Origin: Gammaproteobacteria bacterium
Lineage (GTDB): Bacteria > Pseudomonadota > Gammaproteobacteria > Pseudomonadales > Pseudohongiellaceae
DNA length: 59,754 nt
Reading direction: 5' to 3'
NCBI GenBank assembly: GCA_009692305.1
Contig: SHZK01000015.1
Span: 1-59,754 of the forward strand
Shown here: positions 39,553-48,277 of the stretch, one piece after another
Numbering within the stretch: position 1 is the first letter of the stretch
Layout: every line of letters starts with the position of its first letter
The notes under the pieces: generated by a model
Seen by the model: only the letters and a program-made list of their open reading frames with translations
What the model was told of the DNA's origin: nothing
The model's database searches: none
Made by a program: the position numbers and the translations under genes

Positions 39553-40203
39553 ATGCAGCAGACAGATTGCACGATAGCGGTTCTTATTTCGGGAAACGGT
39601 TCCAACCTGCAGGCACTCATCGATGCGAGTGCTTCCTCCAACTACAAGGTCGGTCTGGTGATTTCGAATAATCCCGCTGCCTATGGTCTGCAACGCGCCG
39701 CGCAAGCTGGCATACCGGCACAGGTTATCAATCATCGCGACTTCGCATCGCGTGAGGCTTTCGATCTGGAACTGATTAGCGCACTGGATGCGTTCAAGCC
39801 GCAGCTGATTGTCCTCGCCGGGTTTATGCGCATCCTCAGCCCGCAGTTCGTGCAGCATTTCAATGGGCGGATTTTAAACATACACCCTTCCTTGCTGCCG
39901 AAATATCCTGGCACCAACACCCATCAGCGCATACTCGACGCTGGCGAATCCGAGCATGGCGTGTCGGTTCACTTCGTTACTGAAGAATTGGATGGCGGGC
40001 CGGTAATCGCACAGGAAAAGGTGGCGGTGCTGGACACTGATACCGCCGCTGTACTCGCCGCCAGGGTGGCGCAGAAAGAACACCTGGTGTATCCCCGTGT
40101 CGTGTCCTGGTTTGCCAGTGGCAGGCTGCGTATGCAGAATAACAATGCCTATATGGACGCTACACAGCTACCTGCTTGCGGACTTGAGCAATTGCCCAAA
40201 TGA
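39553..40203 (+). CDS. purN: Phosphoribosylglycinamide formyltransferase
   Basis: PurN transfers a formyl group from 10-formyltetrahydrofolate to GAR. The 216-residue product has the N-terminal nucleotide loop LISGNGSNLQALIDA, the catalytic NIHPSLLPKYPG, and the VHFVTEELDGGPVIAQ stretch that holds the catalytic aspartate. Its stop overlaps the next start as ATGA. Confidence 0.97.
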   Translation: MQQTDCTIAVLISGNGSNLQALIDASASSNYKVGLVISNNPAAYGLQRAAQAGIPAQVINHRDFASREAFDLELISALDAFKPQLIVLAGFMRILSPQFVQHFNGRILNIHPSLLPKYPGTNTHQRILDAGESEHGVSVHFVTEELDGGPVIAQEKVAVLDTDTAAVLAARVAQKEHLVYPRVVSWFASGRLRMQNNNAYMDATQLPACGLEQLPK

Positions 40204-40973
40204 GCAAGCGCGGCTTCCTGATCACGGTCATTGCGCTCTGTTCTGCACTCGGCAGAGTCATGGCACAGGAACCGGCCAGCTCGGTCGTTGCCCCCGCTGC
40301 TACCTACACTGCCCACTATCAGGCTAGCGCCAATGGCTTGAAAGCCACTGCCAGACGCATCCTGACGCAACTGGACAACGGCAGCTATGAATTGGTCAAT
40401 GAACTGGAAGCCACTGTGCTGGGCCAGGAAATCGCCCGTTTGCAGCAACGCAGTCGCTTCCACTATGCCGCTGACAGCATTCGCACTGACAGCTACTCCT
40501 ATCGCGTGAGCGGTATCACTTCCGACCAGCGCAGTATTGAATTCGACTGGCAGGCAGGCACGGCGCTAAGCACCGAAGACAGTGAATCCTGGGTGCTGGA
40601 GTTGCGCGCCGGTGTATTTGATCCGCTGAGTCACCAGTTCGCCCTGAGTCAGCAGTTGGCGCTGGAGCAGACTGGCCGCTACCAGAGCGAGTATGAATTT
40701 ACCGTGATTGATGGCGATGAGATTGAATCCCATCGTTATCAGTTGATCGGAGAGGAAGTGCTGGATACGCCACTCGGCAAACTGAATACCGTCAAACTGG
40801 AGCGCATCCGCAACCCATCTAGTCCACGCTCGACTATTATCTGGCTGGCGCCAGATTGGCAATTTCTGGTTGCCCGCATAGAACAGATGAATGGCTCGCT
40901 GCAAATGCAACTGGTATTGGAAATAGCTGACATCGGTGGTGCAGCTGTCACCGCGCTGCTTGGGTCAGACTAG
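40200..40973 (+). CDS. DUF3108 exported protein
   Basis: The 257-residue product has a signal peptide (1-22, ending VMAQE) and a beta-rich body starting YTAHYQASANGLKATARR, the mark of DUF3108. The family is encoded after purN in many gammaproteobacteria and is thought to be periplasmic. Its function is not established. Translation is coupled to purN by a four-base overlap. Confidence 0.85.
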   Translation: MSKRGFLITVIALCSALGRVMAQEPASSVVAPAATYTAHYQASANGLKATARRILTQLDNGSYELVNELEATVLGQEIARLQQRSRFHYAADSIRTDSYSYRVSGITSDQRSIEFDWQAGTALSTEDSESWVLELRAGVFDPLSHQFALSQQLALEQTGRYQSEYEFTVIDGDEIESHRYQLIGEEVLDTPLGKLNTVKLERIRNPSSPRSTIIWLAPDWQFLVARIEQMNGSLQMQLVLEIADIGGAAVTALLGSD

Positions 40974-41035
40974 TTCCAGCGCCGCGACCGGAGCCGGTAG
41001 CAGCCGATCCAGTGACCCAACAGAAGCATTTTGCC

Positions 41036-42523
41036 CTAGTCAGTAAGGGTGTCGGTCTCGTCTTCGACCTGTTTCTTCTGCAAGCTATATTTACGAATTT
41101 TTTCCACCAGGGTAGTACGCCGGATATGCAACCGGTCTGCGGCTCGCGCTACCACACCGCCACTGTCATCCAGCGCCTGGCCGATCAGGCTGCGCTCCAG
41201 ATTCGCGAGATATTCCTTCAGGTCGATACCGTTGAGCGGTAACAAAGCCTGCCCGAGATTGTCCAGTTGTCCGCTTTCTGACGCCTCTACACCCTCACTT
41301 CTCAGCGCATCTTGCAACTCGAGACTGCGGGCAGATTCCACCAGCTTGCGCAACTTGTCCGGCAGGTCATTGATGCCGACTATGCCATGTGGAAACATTA
41401 TTGCCATACGCTCGATGAGATTGGCGAGTTCACGTACATTGCCTGGCCAATCGTATCGGCACAGGGCAGCGATAGCGCCGGAGTTGAAGCGCACGGAACC
41501 GCGCTGCTCCTTCTCCATCATGCCGATCAATTCATTCAATAGTAACGGAATGTCTTCTGCCCGCGCGCGCAGCGACGGCATCTCGATCGGAAATACATTC
41601 AGACGGTAATACAAATCCTGGCGGAATTCGCCAGCCTTGATCATCTGCTCCAGGTCGCGATGCGTGGCCGCGAGTATGCGAACATCACTCTGGATCGTAT
41701 TCACACCACCGACCCGCTCGAAACTGCGCTCTTGCAACACACGCAGTAACTTCACCTGCATGTTCAGCGGCATGTCCCCGATCTCGTCGAGAAACAAAGT
41801 GCCACCTTCAGCCAACTCGAAGCGGCCGGCGCGGGACGCAATCGCTCCGGTAAAGGCGCCCTTCTCATGCCCAAACAATTCACTCTCCAGCAACTCGCGC
41901 GGGATGGCACCACAGTTGATCGGGATAAAGGGTTTGTTGGAGCGCGCACTGTTCAGATGCAGGTTGCGGGCAACGACTTCCTTGCCAGTGCCGGATTCGC
42001 CAGTGATCAACACACTCACTTCCGTGTTGGCCACCTGTCCCATCATGTAACGAATGCGCTGCACTGCCGGGCTGTTACCCACCAGACTGCGGAACATGTT
42101 GTAATCCTGCACACCATCAAAGTCGCGCAGACGATTGAAATGCTCGTTAAAAACTCGCGCCTTGTGCAACGCATCCAGTAACGGTTGATAGCTCAACTTC
42201 CCTGGCAATGTGGAGGTAACGCGCGATCGCAGCTCTGCATCGATAATTTTGGGAATAGCCTGATCGCCCAGAATGACAAAGGGCACGCCAGCCTCCCAGG
42301 CGTAAATGGCTGCGAGCAATTGCGGTAGCGAGACATGTTCGCACGCGCCAATTAACGCAACTTCCAATCCCGCAGGAGCTGTCAAAAATTCTTCTGCACG
42401 CTGCTGCCAGTTGCGCGTAGTCGCAGAAATAATATTTTCACCCAGAAACGACAGCACAGTGGCGCGATCGCGACGCGAGACTTCATCGTCATCGATCAAC
42501 AGTATGCGGCTATCAGGATTCAT
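41036..42523 (-). CDS. fleQ: Sigma-54-dependent activator, FleQ-like
   Basis: The 495-residue protein has a degenerate receiver-like N domain (ILLIDDDEVSRRDRATVLSF; no typical phosphorylation site), a AAA+ domain with Walker A GESGTGKEVVA, the sigma-54 contact loop GAFTGA, Walker B GGTLFLDEIGDM, and a C-terminal Fis-type helix-turn-helix (ARAADRLHIRRTTLVEKIRK). FleQ and FlrA are master activators of flagellar genes and in Pseudomonas bind c-di-GMP. No flagellar structural gene is in the window, so the target regulon is inferred. It converges on the DUF3108 gene. Confidence 0.85.
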   Translation of the reverse strand: MNPDSRILLIDDDEVSRRDRATVLSFLGENIISATTRNWQQRAEEFLTAPAGLEVALIGACEHVSLPQLLAAIYAWEAGVPFVILGDQAIPKIIDAELRSRVTSTLPGKLSYQPLLDALHKARVFNEHFNRLRDFDGVQDYNMFRSLVGNSPAVQRIRYMMGQVANTEVSVLITGESGTGKEVVARNLHLNSARSNKPFIPINCGAIPRELLESELFGHEKGAFTGAIASRAGRFELAEGGTLFLDEIGDMPLNMQVKLLRVLQERSFERVGGVNTIQSDVRILAATHRDLEQMIKAGEFRQDLYYRLNVFPIEMPSLRARAEDIPLLLNELIGMMEKEQRGSVRFNSGAIAALCRYDWPGNVRELANLIERMAIMFPHGIVGINDLPDKLRKLVESARSLELQDALRSEGVEASESGQLDNLGQALLPLNGIDLKEYLANLERSLIGQALDDSGGVVARAADRLHIRRTTLVEKIRKYSLQKKQVEDETDTLTD

Positions 42524-42635
42524 CTATTGGACATTCGCAGGCAAGGAGGACGGCATAGCTGCCGACGTATTTCAGATCGGATCAATTAGACCCGCTGCGA
42601 GGTGTTTAGTCAAATGCAGGTGCGGGGTAAAAAAA

Positions 42636-43693
42636 TTAGCCGGCGAGACAAATCTTGAGACGAGTCTGGGAGTCACCACCAAAGCTGTTCAACAGTCTGC
42701 TGCGCTCGGTGTTACTTGTATCCGAATGTGCGAGCCGTCCCATTTCAAACAGCGAACAGCCAAGACTCTTGCTGTGTTGCAGCGATGTCCAGATTAGTGC
42801 CGGCATCATGGGTCGTTCAGGTGCCTGCTCAACGCTGGAACCAAATAAGTAAGACAAGTTCGCGCGGTGTGCACGAACAAGGCACTGGCAACCGGCGCCG
42901 TGGAATGGCGCTCATGCATCCGGCGCTCATTCTTCAGATTGCCCTGAACCATGAAAGCCTTGCCCTGGCGAATCAGTTGCTCATAGCGTTCGAGACTGGA
43001 ATAAGGCGAATCGCCTGACTTCACTGCCCGTGCAAAAATTCGTGCAAGGGATGCTGCATCATTGTCTGAAAAATTCTGTTCGCTGGCGATGCTGATATCG
43101 AGGTTGCGTTGACCCCAGTTAATCATGCTGCGCTGACTCTGGCGAATCTTGCGCTTCAGGGCATGTTCGGACAATGTCAGGTCGATAATTTTCGCAGTTT
43201 GCACTATCGGACGTGCCCCTTTCTCCAATAGTACCTGCGTGACCGGTGACATGATTCCGCAACTGACTGGATCGAGGTATTCGAGAATATTTGGCTGAAT
43301 TTCGTCAATGAGACGATTGATATGATGTTGTAATACTTGCACGGCTTCGAGTTTGAAATTATTCGAAGAGGTTTGCATGCTTAACCGATTGACATGTGAA
43401 AACGCTTCCAGCCCAAAGTAGCCCAGACACTTTCTGCCACGCTCATCTGTGTGCATCGTCAAACTGCAGGCAAACACCGGTTTGCCTTCGGCGATCACAA
43501 CGAAAGATCGATCCACATAATGCGACGCAGATTTTGAGCGGCGCAACAGCTCTGAAGAATTTTGTGAATAGAACGGATTTTGTAACGGATCATTGGCAAA
43601 CAACTCGCTCCAGTAGTGCTTGAATTTTGAATCTGCAAACTCGATTACATCATGCACAATTTTAATCTCACTTCTGTCGATGTTTTCTGTCAC
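42636..43693 (-). pseudogene. FemAB/GNAT-like acyltransferase, frameshifted
   Basis: The first frame (43693 to 42806) gives about 275 sensible residues (NPFYSQNSSELLRRSKSASH, YLDPVSCGIMSPVTQVLLEK) and then runs into unrelated residues. A second frame, one base off, continues from about 42865 to a stop at 42636 with NLSYLFGSSVEQAPERPMMP, LIWTSLQHSKSLGCSLFEMG and LLNSFGGD. That is the C-terminal pattern of FemAB/peptidoglycan-bridge or GNAT-like transferases. Joined, they make one protein of about 350 residues broken near 42860-42870. It could be a true mutation or a sequencing indel. Substrate is unknown. It lies upstream of fleQ on the same strand. Confidence 0.65.
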
Positions 43694-44798
43694 TGAGTTG
43701 AATTAAAGCGCAACTGCTTGCTTACCACAATAATGTTATCCGCCCGGCCATGAAATACTCATCAGCAAGAATTCGTTCAATGCGACTCTGACCCCTACCT
43801 CGCCTCGACCCCTACCTCGAGCCCATCTTTGTTGCCAACTACGATCCCCTGGCGCTGAATTCCTTTATTATCTTTGGCAGCTAGCTTGTAATTTAATCGC
43901 AAAAAAGTCGAACACAATCTGGGGCATCGTCGGGTAAAAATTGCAGGATTCATTCCGCAGCTGAACCTCCCGCGTTACATTTTCGTTCAAGCTAGAATCG
44001 CGCTACCCCCGAATCTCAGGATTGCTGCCAGTGCAATGGGATCACTCTGACCCGCATCCCTTGACCATCACTGTTCAACCCGCCGATATCGCCGGATCGG
44101 GTCACTCAAATAATGCCTATTATGTTAAATGGTGCGAGCAATGCGCGGGCACTGGCAGCTGATCTGCACCACTCTGGCAACGGGCAAAGCTACGCGCTTT
44201 CCGGCCCGCTTTCTCGAGGTCTATGGAGGAGCTGTGATCGCCGTCAAAAATCCGGAGGAAACCAGAGCATAAATGTGCACTGCGTCGCTGTATTATTGAA
44301 GCAGTTACTCACCTTGCAGTTCCCTCCAGCGCTGGCGCACAGTCTTTTTTCGCGCGCTGGGTGCTGCATGCAGCGCGCTCCGGGTAAATTTTCCCGAAAA
44401 ATAAATTGAAAATATTTGGTAAATGTTCGCGTCGAAAAATCAATGACTTAGTGCCAGACAGTGGCGCGCCGCAAGCCGAGCGAGGCTACTGCAATCGGCA
44501 GTCACAGGATATATATCTGTTAATTATCACTTTGTTACAACGTTAATGCCGGCACAGTCAGCAATTGCATCCGAGGCCTCGCAGCGGCGGACACGGCGTT
44601 TAAAGATATTTTTACACCAGTCGTTATAGTTGAGACCCGCTGCTAAAACGAGCGCTGTGGCTGCACTTTCCAGTGCATGTTGCATAATAGAAAATCGATA
44701 CGAGAGTGGCAGCAATCCCAGGTCATAACCTGCTTTTGATGCAAACGTAAACCAGGGATTGTTTGATTCCGCGTAATGGACCAAGAAGCAGCTCAGCA
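43694..44798. other. 1.1-kb gene-poor region between broken acyltransferase and flgM-like genes
   Basis: No convincing gene is visible. It contains a half-palindrome ACTCTGACCCC (43785-43795), a 13-bp direct repeat GACCCCTACCTCG (43790-43802 and 43807-43819), another partial ACTCTGACCC (44044-44053), and a 43-codon frame at 44141-44272 (ATGCGCGGGCAC start, containing RFPARFLEVYGGAVIAVKNP) that reads like protein but lacks a good ribosome site. The leftward frame 44527-44784 starts at TTG and has no recognised family. The region looks like decayed coding sequence mixed with repeat debris. Confidence 0.5.
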
Positions 44799-45077
44799 GT
44801 GAATACTTCGAATATCAAATCCAGACCTGCAATGCCGGGCAAAGGCACGATTACGCACATGACTGCGAAACGCAAACCGTCCGCGTCAGCGGCTGCATTG
44901 CTGGCAGCCGAGGGCATCGATCTGCCCCATGTCATGCAAGAACTGCAGCAGCTGTCCCCTATCAACGCTTCCCGCGTGGTCAAATTGCATGACCGCATAG
45001 GTGCTGGCGAATATGTGCTGGACGCCAACCGTATCGCCGCGAAGTTGCTGGATTTCGAAAACTCTCTGGACCCTTGA
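44799..45077 (+). CDS. flgM: FlgM-like anti-sigma-28 factor
   Basis: The 92-residue product (GTG start) has a disordered N half and a C-terminal half that matches FlgM: LQQLSPINASRVVKLHDRIG followed by AGEYVLDANRIAAKLLDFE. Compare the Pseudomonas pattern V-D-S-E-R-V..L...I..G-Y-x-V-D..R-(I/V)-A.KLL.F-E. FlgM holds back the flagellar sigma factor FliA until the hook is complete. The frame stays open to TTG 44763; GTG 44799 fits the family length better, but its ribosome site is weak. No flgN, flgA or fliA is nearby. Confidence 0.72.
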   Translation: MNTSNIKSRPAMPGKGTITHMTAKRKPSASAAALLAAEGIDLPHVMQELQQLSPINASRVVKLHDRIGAGEYVLDANRIAAKLLDFENSLDP

Positions 45078-45111
45078 TATCACCCGCTATCCGGCAGCCT
45101 GCCTTGCACAC

Positions 45112-45765
45112 TCAGGGCCACGGCAGCGGTGGTTGCAGGTCAGCCAAATATTCCAGATCTGCCGCCACATCCACATCCCGCAAGGGTTCCAATAGAGTTC
45201 CCTGCAGGCCCAGCGCATCCAGTTTGGCGCAGGTCTGCGCCAATACCGCAGCAGACCCCCACTCTATATCCTGGAAAGGCTCGGGATTGGCTTGCCGCAG
45301 ACCGAGTAAAACATAGCCCCCATCCTGCGCCGGTCCCAGCACCCAGTCATGCCCGGACGCAAGTGCCGCCAGCGCTGAATCCAGGTAGTTTGCGGTTAAT
45401 GCGGGGCAGTCTGTGCCAATGAGCAACATATAGTCGGTGCCCGCTGCCGCCAACACAGCGCGCGCGCAAGCCCACATTTTCTGCCCCAGATCGGCTCCCT
45501 CCTGAACAAATATACCCTTTTTATTACAAAGAGATATAAAGTATTCATGAGAAGGATTAGAACTTACCCACAAGCTGACAGGCGCCAGCCCCGAGTGCTG
45601 CACAAGCTGCAGGGTGCGGTCAGTCAGCGCCAGATACAGCGCCAACGCTGAGTCGGCACCGATGGCGGGAATCAGGCGTGTCTTGACCTTGCCTCGCACC
45701 GGTTCCCGGGCGAACACGGCAATCTGTCCCCGCGGATATCTGGTTGGCTGGTTCGGATCAGGCAT
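45112..45765 (-). CDS. TIGR04282-type arsenosugar biosynthesis glycosyltransferase
   Basis: The 217-residue DUF2064/GT-A-like protein shows AVFAREPVRGKVKTRLIPAIG in its N-terminal nucleotide-sugar region, LLIGTDCPALTANYL (acidic motif), and GPAQDGGYVLLGLR. The family is named for its linkage to the radical SAM enzyme ArsS in putative arsenosugar clusters. It is the last gene of a three-gene leftward operon and follows its partner glycosyltransferase by nine bases. Confidence 0.88.
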   Translation of the reverse strand: MPDPNQPTRYPRGQIAVFAREPVRGKVKTRLIPAIGADSALALYLALTDRTLQLVQHSGLAPVSLWVSSNPSHEYFISLCNKKGIFVQEGADLGQKMWACARAVLAAAGTDYMLLIGTDCPALTANYLDSALAALASGHDWVLGPAQDGGYVLLGLRQANPEPFQDIEWGSAAVLAQTCAKLDALGLQGTLLEPLRDVDVAADLEYLADLQPPLPWP

Positions 45766-45774
45766 GAGCTACCT

Positions 45775-46491
45775 TTAACTGGATGCCGATTTGGTTAGTG
45801 GTTTGACTGCCGCAGGGTAATACATCTGTTGCAATCGGATCGGGCTGACGCCACAGAAATACAGCAGTCGCAGCCACCACATCAGTACCACGGTACGCAG
45901 CAGACCCTGCTGTTCCCAGCGCCGGCTGGAAGCGAGCACCGGTCGTGTAATCCAGTGCGGGGTGCTCTTGCGCCGCAAGCGCTTGCAGATGGCCACATCT
46001 TCCATTAATGGCAAAGGCGGAAAGCCACCAATCTGCGTAAACAGCTGTTTGCTGACGAACAAGGCCTGATCGCCGGTGCACACAAAGCTTAGCTGTGTGC
46101 GCAGGTTCATGCAGGCTGCGATTATTCTGAATGGCAAGGCGGGGTTGCTTAGGCGCACGCTAAACCAGCCCCATTGGGACCCGGGTACAGCAAGCGCTGC
46201 CAGCAGCAGCCGATCCGCAGCCTCAGGTAACTGTGCGTCGACATGGAGAAACACGAGCAAATCGCCGCTGGCGACAGCGGCACCAGCATTCATCTGCAGA
46301 CTGCGACCGGCAGCCGCGCTGAGCACCGTATCCGCCAACTTGAGCGCCAGCGCCGGCGTGCCATCAGTACTGCCGCCATCCACCACCACCACTTCATGAC
46401 CACACTCGCGATAGGCTTGCAGTCGCTGCAATTGCGCCTCAATGAGAGCGGCTTCATTAAGTACAGGCAGGATGAAACTGATGCGGGTCAT
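45775..46491 (-). CDS. TIGR04283-type arsenosugar biosynthesis glycosyltransferase (GT2)
   Basis: The 238-residue family 2 glycosyltransferase has ISFILPVLNEAALIEAQLQR at the N terminus, EVVVVDGGSTDGTPALA, and the DxD-like LLVFLHVDAQLP. A C-terminal GDQALFVSKQLFTQIGGFPP and LMEDVAICKRLR follow. The frame extends 40 codons upstream to 46611 and into arsS, but MTRISFILPV at 46491 fits the family. It lies between arsS and the TIGR04282 gene. Confidence 0.88.
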   Translation of the reverse strand: MTRISFILPVLNEAALIEAQLQRLQAYRECGHEVVVVDGGSTDGTPALALKLADTVLSAAAGRSLQMNAGAAVASGDLLVFLHVDAQLPEAADRLLLAALAVPGSQWGWFSVRLSNPALPFRIIAACMNLRTQLSFVCTGDQALFVSKQLFTQIGGFPPLPLMEDVAICKRLRRKSTPHWITRPVLASSRRWEQQGLLRTVVLMWWLRLLYFCGVSPIRLQQMYYPAAVKPLTKSASS

Positions 46492-46546
46492 AGCTTGGGT
46501 GCTGCGATCTTTGCTCAAGCGTTGCTCGCTGGATGACAGGCTGGCA

Positions 46547-47509
46547 TTAGTTGCCCAGCGCGCCGCCGCAACTGCTGCCCTGCCCGGCCGTGCACCCAAA
46601 GCAATGCTCACCGATAACGATGGGGTTCCCCATCAAGTCAGATGCAAGCACTTCGCTTAGATGCGTCCGGGCTTTGGCGAAATGCCGCAACGGCAGGTCG
46701 AGCATCTGGTTAAAGTCGCAGTCATACAGATTGCCCTGATAATCGATGCTGAGCAGATTGCGACACATAACTGTATCGAGGTTTTGCACCCGATAGCTGC
46801 TGCGCAATATATCCATATATTGATGGTAGAGTCCTTTCGCCAGCAGCATGCCGCCAAACCGACTGATGGGCATATTGGTAATGGTAAATAACTGATTGAA
46901 TACGATGCCATGCTGGCTCAACAGTTCCCGCTTGTAATCGGTCTCCAGTGCTTGCTGCGGTGGCGGCAGATTAAGACCATCGGGGTTGTATACGAGATTT
47001 AACTGCAATCCAGGCCGGGTGCCATAGCCCAGCTGATTCAGTTTCTGCAATGCGGCAATGCTCTCCTTGTAGACGCCCTTGCCGCGTTGTTTCTCCACAT
47101 TCTGCTCAAGATAGCAAGGCAGCGATGCCGTAACCGTTACACCCTCGCTGGCGAGAAACTCCGCCATGTCTTCATAGCCGGGCTCACCCAGAATCGTGAG
47201 GTTGCAGCGATCGATCACAGTCACGCCAGTAGCCCGGGCCTGCGACACCAAATATTTGAAATGCTGATTAATTTCCGGGGCACCACCGGTGAGATCCAGC
47301 GTTTTTACGGCGTGTGTGCGCAAATACTGCAGCACGAGATCGATTGTGGCGCGGTCCATCTGCTCGGTACGCGTGGGCCCGGCATTGACGTGACAGTGAG
47401 TACAACTGAGGTTACAGGTGTAGCCGAGATTCACCTGCAGGGTATCCAATACCTGGCGGGATATCGCAGGAAAATCAGTCTTGATCAATAAGGGTCTGGT
47501 ATCGAGCAT
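46547..47509 (-). CDS. arsS: Arsenosugar biosynthesis radical SAM protein ArsS
   Basis: The 320-residue enzyme has the radical SAM cluster motif CNLSCTHC (C32, C36, C39), DLTGGAPEINQHF, and a cysteine-rich C terminus (GEHCFGCTAGQGSSCGGALGN) that marks the ArsS/Cys-rich family. Known members convert methylated arsenic with SAM into 5'-deoxyadenosyl-arsenic products. The methyltransferase ArsM that usually feeds it is absent from the window. Confidence 0.9.
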   Translation of the reverse strand: MLDTRPLLIKTDFPAISRQVLDTLQVNLGYTCNLSCTHCHVNAGPTRTEQMDRATIDLVLQYLRTHAVKTLDLTGGAPEINQHFKYLVSQARATGVTVIDRCNLTILGEPGYEDMAEFLASEGVTVTASLPCYLEQNVEKQRGKGVYKESIAALQKLNQLGYGTRPGLQLNLVYNPDGLNLPPPQQALETDYKRELLSQHGIVFNQLFTITNMPISRFGGMLLAKGLYHQYMDILRSSYRVQNLDTVMCRNLLSIDYQGNLYDCDFNQMLDLPLRHFAKARTHLSEVLASDLMGNPIVIGEHCFGCTAGQGSSCGGALGN

Positions 47510-47870
47510 GCAAGCACGAGGTCTCTTTTGATTGCAGGGTTAGCCAAGCAGACCCGATGCACCGGCATTTTATGACATGCCAAAGGGTATTGCATGAGCT
47601 TAATCAGACTGTGAGCCAGTAGCCATACCTCAACGCAGGCCCTGTCTATGCTCTGCGAGGAATGCGGAGATGCAGTCTGCTGCATTTCTGGGCATTTTAC
47701 CGAGAGCAGTACGGAAAAATCGCTGGTGGCGATCTTGTATTACAAATGCTGTTGGTTTCTAATACCCGGCCAATACCTGCCGTATAGAAATTTTTGCCGA
47801 AGCCAGTATCCATGAGCCACCCGGCGGTATCGGGTGGCCTGAGGCAAGTCAGGAGTCGACCACATGGTCG
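47510..47870. other. Intergenic between arsS and small hypothetical gene
   Basis: The 361 bases hold the arsS promoter region and the leader of the next gene. A 55-codon rightward frame (47648-47815) is rich in cysteine at its start (LCEECGDAVCC) but has only a weak ribosome site. An 8-bp perfect hairpin lies at 47816-47838. Nothing else is supported. Confidence 0.5.
47816..47838 (+). repeat. Hairpin in the leader of the 80-residue hypothetical gene
   Basis: GCCACCCG (47816-47823) and CGGGTGGC (47831-47838) form a perfect 8-bp stem with loop GCGGTAT. It is followed by AGGAG at 47851-47855 but not by a T run, so it is not a typical terminator. Confidence 0.7.
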
Positions 47871-48113
47871 ATGGAAATTAACGAAGTGAAGAGTAAAAAT
47901 TATTACGTAGTTGCTACTGCGCCGAATGAGCCCTCATTAAAGGTGAAGATCTCGGGTCCTTATCTTACCAGGCAAGCCGCACAAGCTGACCTGGCTGCCG
48001 CAATCACCGAAGCCATGGATCTTGATCCCTGCGCCAAAAACTACAAATACAGCATTTCCAAAGTAGAGAGCCGTAAACCAGGTGTTATTCAACACATGGC
48101 GGCACACGCCTAG
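47871..48113 (+). CDS. Hypothetical protein, 80 residues
   Basis: I do not recognise the family. The frame has protein-like composition: a short beta-like start (MEINEVKSKNYYVVATAPNE), SLKVKISGPYLTRQAAQADL, and an alpha-helical middle (DLAAAITEAMDLDP). The AGGAG ribosome site at 47851-47855 is 15 bases from this ATG but only eight from another ATG at 47864, whose frame (MVDGN, stop 47879-47881) overlaps the start. This suggests coupled initiation or a slightly different start. The gene lies between the arsenosugar cluster and the AP2-like gene, on the opposite strand to arsS. Confidence 0.6.
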   Translation: MEINEVKSKNYYVVATAPNEPSLKVKISGPYLTRQAAQADLAAAITEAMDLDPCAKNYKYSISKVESRKPGVIQHMAAHA

Positions 48114-48264
48114 CCCATTTCCTGAAAAAGGGTGTAAACTACACTCCTATCAATCTTATTATGCTCATGAATGTATTATACGTTTGCCGTATTTGATATT
48201 AATGCAGGTCACAACCACCGTTTCATCCATGGTACCAAGCCTGCTCCGCAGGCGCCCATAGAAC

Positions 48265-48272
48265 GAGAGAGG
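48265..48272 (+). promoter_or_regulatory. Ribosome binding site that sets the AP2-like gene start
   Basis: GAGAGAGG lies five bases before TTG 48278. No ATG or GTG follows within a plausible distance in this frame, so TTG initiation is favoured. Confidence 0.65.
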
Positions 48273-48277
48273 TCCAA

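Noticed and set aside
44141..44272. 43-codon frame containing RFPARFLEVYGGAVIAVKNP
   Set aside because: It reads like a protein end and may be a gene remnant, but I cannot assign a family and no ribosome site is present.
44527..44784. Leftward 85-codon frame
   Set aside because: It starts at TTG without a ribosome site, partly faces the flgM-like start region and has no recognised family.
47648..47815. 55-codon frame with cysteines at the start (LCEECGDAVCC)
   Set aside because: The cysteine spacing looks like a zinc site, but the rest is not protein-like and the ribosome site is weak.
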